A stretch of 64,000 bases of DNA, taken from positions 372,001 to 436,000 of the forward strand of contig JANUWF010002282.1 of assembly GCA_026120185.1 (NCBI GenBank), given 5' to 3'. The notes under the pieces were generated by a model that saw only the letters and a list, made by a program, of their open reading frames with translations, did not search any database and was not told the origin of the DNA. Both the position numbers and the translations under genes were made by a program. Origin of the DNA: Voacanga thouarsii. Taxonomy: Eukaryota > Streptophyta > Magnoliopsida > Gentianales > Apocynaceae. Below are positions 58,867 to 64,000 of this stretch, one piece after another. The first letter of the stretch is position 1. Every line of letters begins with the position of its first letter.

Positions 58867-60606
58867 GTTAGTGTTATGCCATAGAGGCAATCACTTATAC
58901 GTTGTATATGACATATTTTATTTTATTAAAATGCAATATTTATCTTACAGTTTCTTTTGTTTACTTTTATGTAATATAACTGTTAGATAAAGTTCCTAGT
59001 ACAACGCTGTGTTAAGAAAATTATGATAGCAATCATGATATGAGAATCCTACTACACTGTATAGTGTTAGTACTTAAGTAGTCCCTAGTCCTAGTATTAA
59101 TGAGACAGGACATCATTAATGCGTTAAGACTAGCATGTGTTAGACTTCCTGATTTGATCAGACGGTGGTTCTCATATCCGTCAGTAATGAGATACTCAAA
59201 GTTAACACATGGATGCTTGTTAATGGAATAAGTACATTCGATGGCCTAGCTATGAGATAATCACACGTATAACTATTTAGTGCTAGTGATATAATATCAA
59301 TATAACAAACGTGAAAGTATTCTTAGACTTGAGATCTCTAAGGTACTTTGTTTGCTGAGCATTGTGCTTTGATTCCAATCTCTGGAGCTAGATTGAGGGC
59401 CGCATATAAGATAGATATTGGATACATTGTGAGATAAACGAAAGTAGTTGAGAGTGTCAATAAAGGATTCACCACTCCTAATATTAGGGGTGAATATCTC
59501 ACGACCACTTGTAGGAATTACTACTTGATAAGTCCTTGGCAAGGCGACTGTGTATTGGAAATAGTTCCAATTAATGCACATCTAGAGTAGTGGGTTCTTG
59601 GTACAATTACTATTATATTCGGGCCATAATTAATATATATTCTGGAGGGAGTTGGCGCTAATTCCGTACTCCAAACCGAATGAGATATTGTATGGTGAAA
59701 GGAGTTAATTGCATTGTAGTTTGTTATTGAATGGTTCATGTCAAGCCACTTGACTTCCTAGACTCTTGGGTCGTTATGATGTATTGCTAGATACTGCTCA
59801 TGATCTGGGAATATGGGTTTATTATTTGATGAATTAATAAACCAATCCTGATTAGAATTAATAGGATTAATTCTTATTAATTATGGATTATTAATCTCAA
59901 AGACGTTTGAATTAATTCAAGTTCGCTACCAATTGACTGGGAAACCTAATAGGTCACAAACAATAGACGATTATATACTCAAGATGTTATTTGATAACAT
60001 AGTGGGGTTTAATTGCGAGAAAGAGAAGTTGTTATGGCCAAATTATAATTAGTAATAATATATGGTCCAAATTATAATTGTGAGAACTTGATGTTTCCAA
60101 TTACAATTAGGGAATTCTAATTGTTTTAGAATTCTCAGTTTTTGGTAGGGCTTTTCGTGTGATATGAATATATGCACGAAACCAAAATTGAAAGGGGATT
60201 AACGGAAACAACTCTACAGAACCCTAGGGGATACACGATCTCCTCATCTTCTCTTTCTCTCTGTCATTTTTCTGAATAACAAGAAAAACCCTAACCACCT
60301 TATTTTTCTACTAGCACAGAAAAATCTGTGTGCTTGAGAGTGTTCCTCGTGTGGATTACTGTTAGAAGTAATCACATACTGTGATTATAGTGGTTGGATG
60401 ATCCACTATCGTGGTGTTTGATTGAGAGGATTGCAAGATCGCGCCTCAGACATGAAGAAGAAAAATTTTATTTTTCAGACACTCAAAGAAAGGTAAAGCT
60501 ATTACCTTTGTTCTCTTTATGTCTTGTTTTCCACATATATGCAGATCCTGGGTTGGTATCTCGTTCTTATTTTTCCGTTGTGCCATATATGATATGCGTG
60601 AGAGAT
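58867..60606 (+). repeat. LTR-A in plus orientation (A'')
   Basis: It starts TGTTAGTGTTATGCC in 5S spacer and follows LTR-A for about 1.6 kb. The last 130 bases (from about 60480) resemble but do not match the other LTR-A ends, and the usual GAAATCCCATCA is replaced by GCGTGAGAGAT before LTR-B begins. It may be a subfamily or have a damaged end. No interior of its own follows. Confidence 0.82.
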
Positions 60607-60974
60607 TGAAGGCATGAAAAACAAAAAACACAGGGCACACAGCGAAAGCGAAAAAGAAAAACTGGAAAAAATTGAAGAATAGGAAACTCCGAACAAAGCC
60701 GGTGCCAGCTCCAGCAACCCTAGCCGGCGCTAGCGTGCTCTATACGGATTCGGAGGTTTAAAGAAAATACCTCTTTTCCTCGTTCTTAGAATTGGCTAGA
60801 CTAGAATGTGTGCAATCGGGGTAGGTATGCTGGTGGAAACCTTTGGTGCGATTCCTGCAACTCTCCTACTCCATCTTTGCATGTAGGTGAATGACAAACT
60901 CTCGATCTTGTAGTATATGGCCTGCCTAACTCCATTTGGTGAACTACTCACAGAGTAAGAAACTTTTTCTAGAG

Positions 60975-61005
<31 letters not shown>

Positions 61006-62422
61006 CGTCATCTTTTTTCACAGAGAAGAGGTAGTGATCAAATAGCGTTGTTTCCAATCCTCTTGTTTAACCTAAATAAAACCCTTGGTTAAACTGGACT
61101 GAGCAATTGGACTCTTAGTTTAGAATTTTGGCCTTAATTAATTATTCTAATTAGTACCACATAAATGGCCCAATTAATAAATAAAATTTTCAGCCCAAAT
61201 AAACTAGTCCAATTAGTAAACCTATATTAGTTTAATCCCAGGTTAATCTTTAATTATTCAAACTGGGCCGAAGCCCTGAATAATTAATTAACACACCAAA
61301 CTAATATAATTAAATCTCTCTCCAAGGACCTTTATTTTATTCTAGCCCAACAATTGAATTAGGCTACTTAAATAAAATAAATTCTATTTTAATTTAAGAT
61401 CAATTCCTTAGCCCGTATTTAATTAGGACTCACGGTTCATACTGGATGACCAAAAGACACACTGCCTTGGCTACTAAAATGACCAAAATACCCTTGCTAT
61501 ATAAATAGCTATATTTTGCATTCTAAATATTTCCCAATATCACCATAAGAAAATATTGACGCCAAGGATAGTGCTGCGTTAGCAAAGTTTCCGACCTATA
61601 AGTGTAATGATAAAAATACCCCTCTATACATCGCCATACATTTAGATAGGAAGAAGTGTACTAACACTTCTCTAAATGACATCTACCATCCTTAGGCTTC
61701 TAGTCCAATGATGCATGACTTCCTAGATTATTTTCTCTTTCCAAGGGAGCTACCCTAAAGCAAACATCGAAGTCCTGTTTCTCAGGGCCCTGGATATTTA
61801 GATCATTCAGACAACCATAGGAGGCGACATAGTATAGAAACTATCTTGTACAAATCTGTCTTAACTAACTAGTCACACATACCTTATATGCAAGTATATT
61901 GGCCCTACGATAGAACCTCAACTATAGCATATCATAGTACATGCTTCCAGCTTTGTTAGACCACCAACTCATACTCAAGTCATAGAGTACTAGTCCACGC
62001 TATAGCAGTAGTAGTCTAGCTTTCTACCATATAGTACTTTTAAGAAACCACTACTACATGTCCTGTTCTATGTATTTGAAATACGCTTATGTCATGAAGT
62101 GAGTGGACTACACACTGGCTAAAGGTGATCCATTCCCTATTTTGAATTCACAACATAATAACCTAAACATGATGAGATTCCCATTCTCATCAATCGATTA
62201 AGAATGAATGCTTATGTGTTAAGTAAACCGTGATCCATACTTTACTGTGAAAGACCTCCATTCACATTGACCACTTACCTAAACACAAAGGGTCTTTTCC
62301 AAAGGTAATTGTGCACAAATAAAATTGAAAATTCACAAACAATTTCTGAAAATAAATTCTTTTATTAAAACATTCAATTTTTTACATTAGAAACCTAGAC
62401 TAAGAGGGCATACATCCCAACA
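60607..62422 (-). repeat. LTR-B (minus), 3' LTR of a second copia B element
   Basis: 1816 bases from TGAAGGCATGAAAAACA to GCATACATCCCAACA in plus view. It is joined on the right to the polypurine tract and RNase H tail of a minus-strand copia B, so it is a 3' LTR and not a solo LTR. It has a GA run at about 60977-61005. Confidence 0.88.
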
Positions 62423-62603
62423 ATCTCCCACCTGCACTCTAAGACTAAGTAAGTTCGTAGGTGCCTACCCCTATGGCCTCTAAGTGTCTCTTGAAAACTC
62501 TCTCAGCCAAAGGCTTGGTAAATGGATCTACTAGATTGTTCTCGGAGGCAATCTGTTCCACCACGACTTCCCGTCTTTGGATGATATCCCGGATCAGTAG
62601 TTG
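62423..62603 (-). pseudogene. Second copia B: RNase H C-terminal tail and polypurine tract
   Basis: Reading leftwards, LLIRDIIQRREVVVEQIASE, NNLVDPFTKPLAERVFKRHL and EAIGVGTYELT end the RNase H domain; then GTGCAGGTGGGAGAT leads into the LTR. The tail is open and better kept than that of the copia B at 42960. The upstream coding sequence stops near 62597-62603, where a divergent LTR-B-like sequence begins. Residues before LLIRD belong to that junction. Confidence 0.85.
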
Positions 62604-64000
62604 ACCATGGGTAATGATAGTTTGCAAGAAAATAAAAAGCATGCCCACGGGAAAGAAAAAAAATAGAGGAAAAAAAAAAGCCTAATAGCAGCACGGAAGC
62701 ATTTAGACCATACCTTTGCGTGCCTTAAACCTGCTAGATTATTAAAGAACGGATTGAACCGCAGGAACAACCCCTTCTTGTCCACTTGATGAAGCTTCTA
62801 GTTCGAATCCTACTAATCTCATACTTCACCTTGATTGATTGAATGCCAAGCTTTCTGGATCACGGAATATTCCACTGCCTCAATCCTTGTTAGTGAAACA
62901 AACGGTGAGGAGGAGTGCTCTTAATGTGCTTGATTCCTTTTGCTATTGATTAGTAAAACACCAAGAACAAGACAAGAGAAAAGAGACTCACGAGAGAGAT
63001 AGAGTTCATGAGAGGAAAGAAAAGCTTAAGGTAAAAACATAGTTTTTTTTTTCTACAAGAGGCATGAGTTCTTGTTTATCCAAAACTAGGTCTCTAATCT
63101 CTGATAACAATATCCTCCGGGATATGATATTTCAAACATTCGGATATTATCAATATCGTAAGTTTAGCTTAACCCTAAACTCTTCTGAACTATTTCTGTT
63201 AAAAACCCTATGGTCCAGGCTATTAGGCCAAAATAATATTTTTTTTTTCTTGGACCTAAAAAGCCCAAAACAATAAACATTAATTATTTATTTCCTGGGC
63301 TAGTAGAAATAACCTAATAAATAATTAATGAGCCTAAATGAACAAAAAAATAATTAAACTTTAATTATTTATTTCTTGGACTTATATAAATAACCTAATA
63401 AATAATTAAACATTAATTATTTCCTTCTAGTTTAAGCCCAGGTTAATTTTCTAATTATTCAAACTGGACCCTGGCCCTGAATAGTCAATTAACCAATTAA
63501 ACCAGATAATAAATCTCTCTCAACTTATTTTTATTCCAGATAATAAATTCCTCAACCCAAAATGAATTAGGACTTACGGGCTATTCCGAGGACCAAAAAG
63601 ACATATTGCCTTGGCTACTAAAATGACCAAAATAACCCTACTATATAAAAAGCAGTATTTTGCATTTTAAATATTTTCTAATATCACCATAATAAAATAT
63701 TGACCCTAAGGACAACGCTGCGTAAGCAAAGTCTCCGACCTACAAGTGAAATGACTAAAATACCCCTCTATACATCGCCATACATTTAGAGAGAAAAAAC
63801 TGTGCTTACACCTCTCTAAATTACATCAACCATCCTTAGGCTTCTAGTTCAATGATCCATAACTTCCTAGAGTGTTTCCGCTTTCCAAGGTAGCTACCCC
63901 AAAGCAAACATCTAAGTCATGTTTCCTATGACCCTGGACATTTTAGATAATTCAGACAACCACAATAGGTGATATCGTGTAGAAACTATCTTGTACAAGT
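62604..64000 (-). repeat. Divergent LTR-B-like sequence (B2), runs off the window
   Basis: The first 400 bases differ from LTR-B. From about 63190 onward it is collinear with LTR-B, for example GAATTAGGACTTACGGGC, AGTCTCCGACCTACAAG and TACCCCTCTATACATCGCC. It is therefore an LTR of a related subfamily inserted in the second copia B. The exact left border cannot be fixed; the right border is outside the window. Confidence 0.75.

Overview
The window is plant nuclear DNA, very probably from a flowering plant. I see no host protein gene. It is a decayed tandem array of 5S ribosomal RNA units that has been repeatedly invaded by LTR retrotransposons. The 5S-like copies are all on the minus strand and carry plant-type upstream elements: a TATA-like box at about -30 to -23, GC near -13 and C at -1. 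The retroelements are of plant type: Ty3/gypsy chromoviruses resembling the Tekay/Del clade with 3.8-4.3 kb LTRs, Ty1/copia elements with long LTRs (1.5-1.85 kb), and a TRIM. Every primer-binding site I can see is complementary to initiator tRNA-Met. The species cannot be named from this sequence.

Layout. 1-5359 is the 3' end of a gypsy element (H): ruined pol followed by a 3.8 kb LTR. 5360-6422 is 5S array. A copia element (A, minus strand) occupies 6423-49001 and splits the array; its own parts are scattered right to left in the expected order: 5' LTR (47254-49001), leader and gag start (44915-47242), integrase (16265-16661), RT/RNase H (8179-9090), 3' LTR (6423-8164). Nested inside A are a 5'-deleted gypsy element F (about 9091-15423), a fragment of a second LTR-A (15424-16264), a tandem TRIM (16662-17333), the 3' end of a copia element D (17334-19152) and a 5'-deleted copia element B (19153-44914).

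Element B holds two solo LTRs of its own family. One (19723-21453) lies in the reverse transcriptase. The other starts at 22813 and ends at 42959 in the RNase H tail, with a perfect 5-bp target duplication. The second has itself been split by a solo gypsy-E LTR (23893-28174) and by a full two-LTR gypsy-E element (28524-42561, 14 kb). The array resumes at 49002-51944, is interrupted by a solo LTR-B (51945-53738), and continues to 58866. The last 5 kb holds an LTR-A, a minus-strand LTR-B with its RNase H tail, and a divergent LTR-B that runs off the window.

Nothing here works as an operon. The coding sequences are broken gag-pol genes. The most complete is gypsy E, which has both LTRs, PBS, PPT and gag-pol, but a nonsense codon in gag and a deletion in RT. 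It also has an intact extra 119-codon acidic ORF between the PBS and gag. The most unusual signals are that ORF, tRNA-like A/B-box sequences in the U3 of the gypsy-E LTRs, candidate introns inside the gypsy LTRs, the alternating two-type organisation of the 5S array, and the layered insertion history. All comparisons were made by eye on the sequence; no alignment or database search was run.
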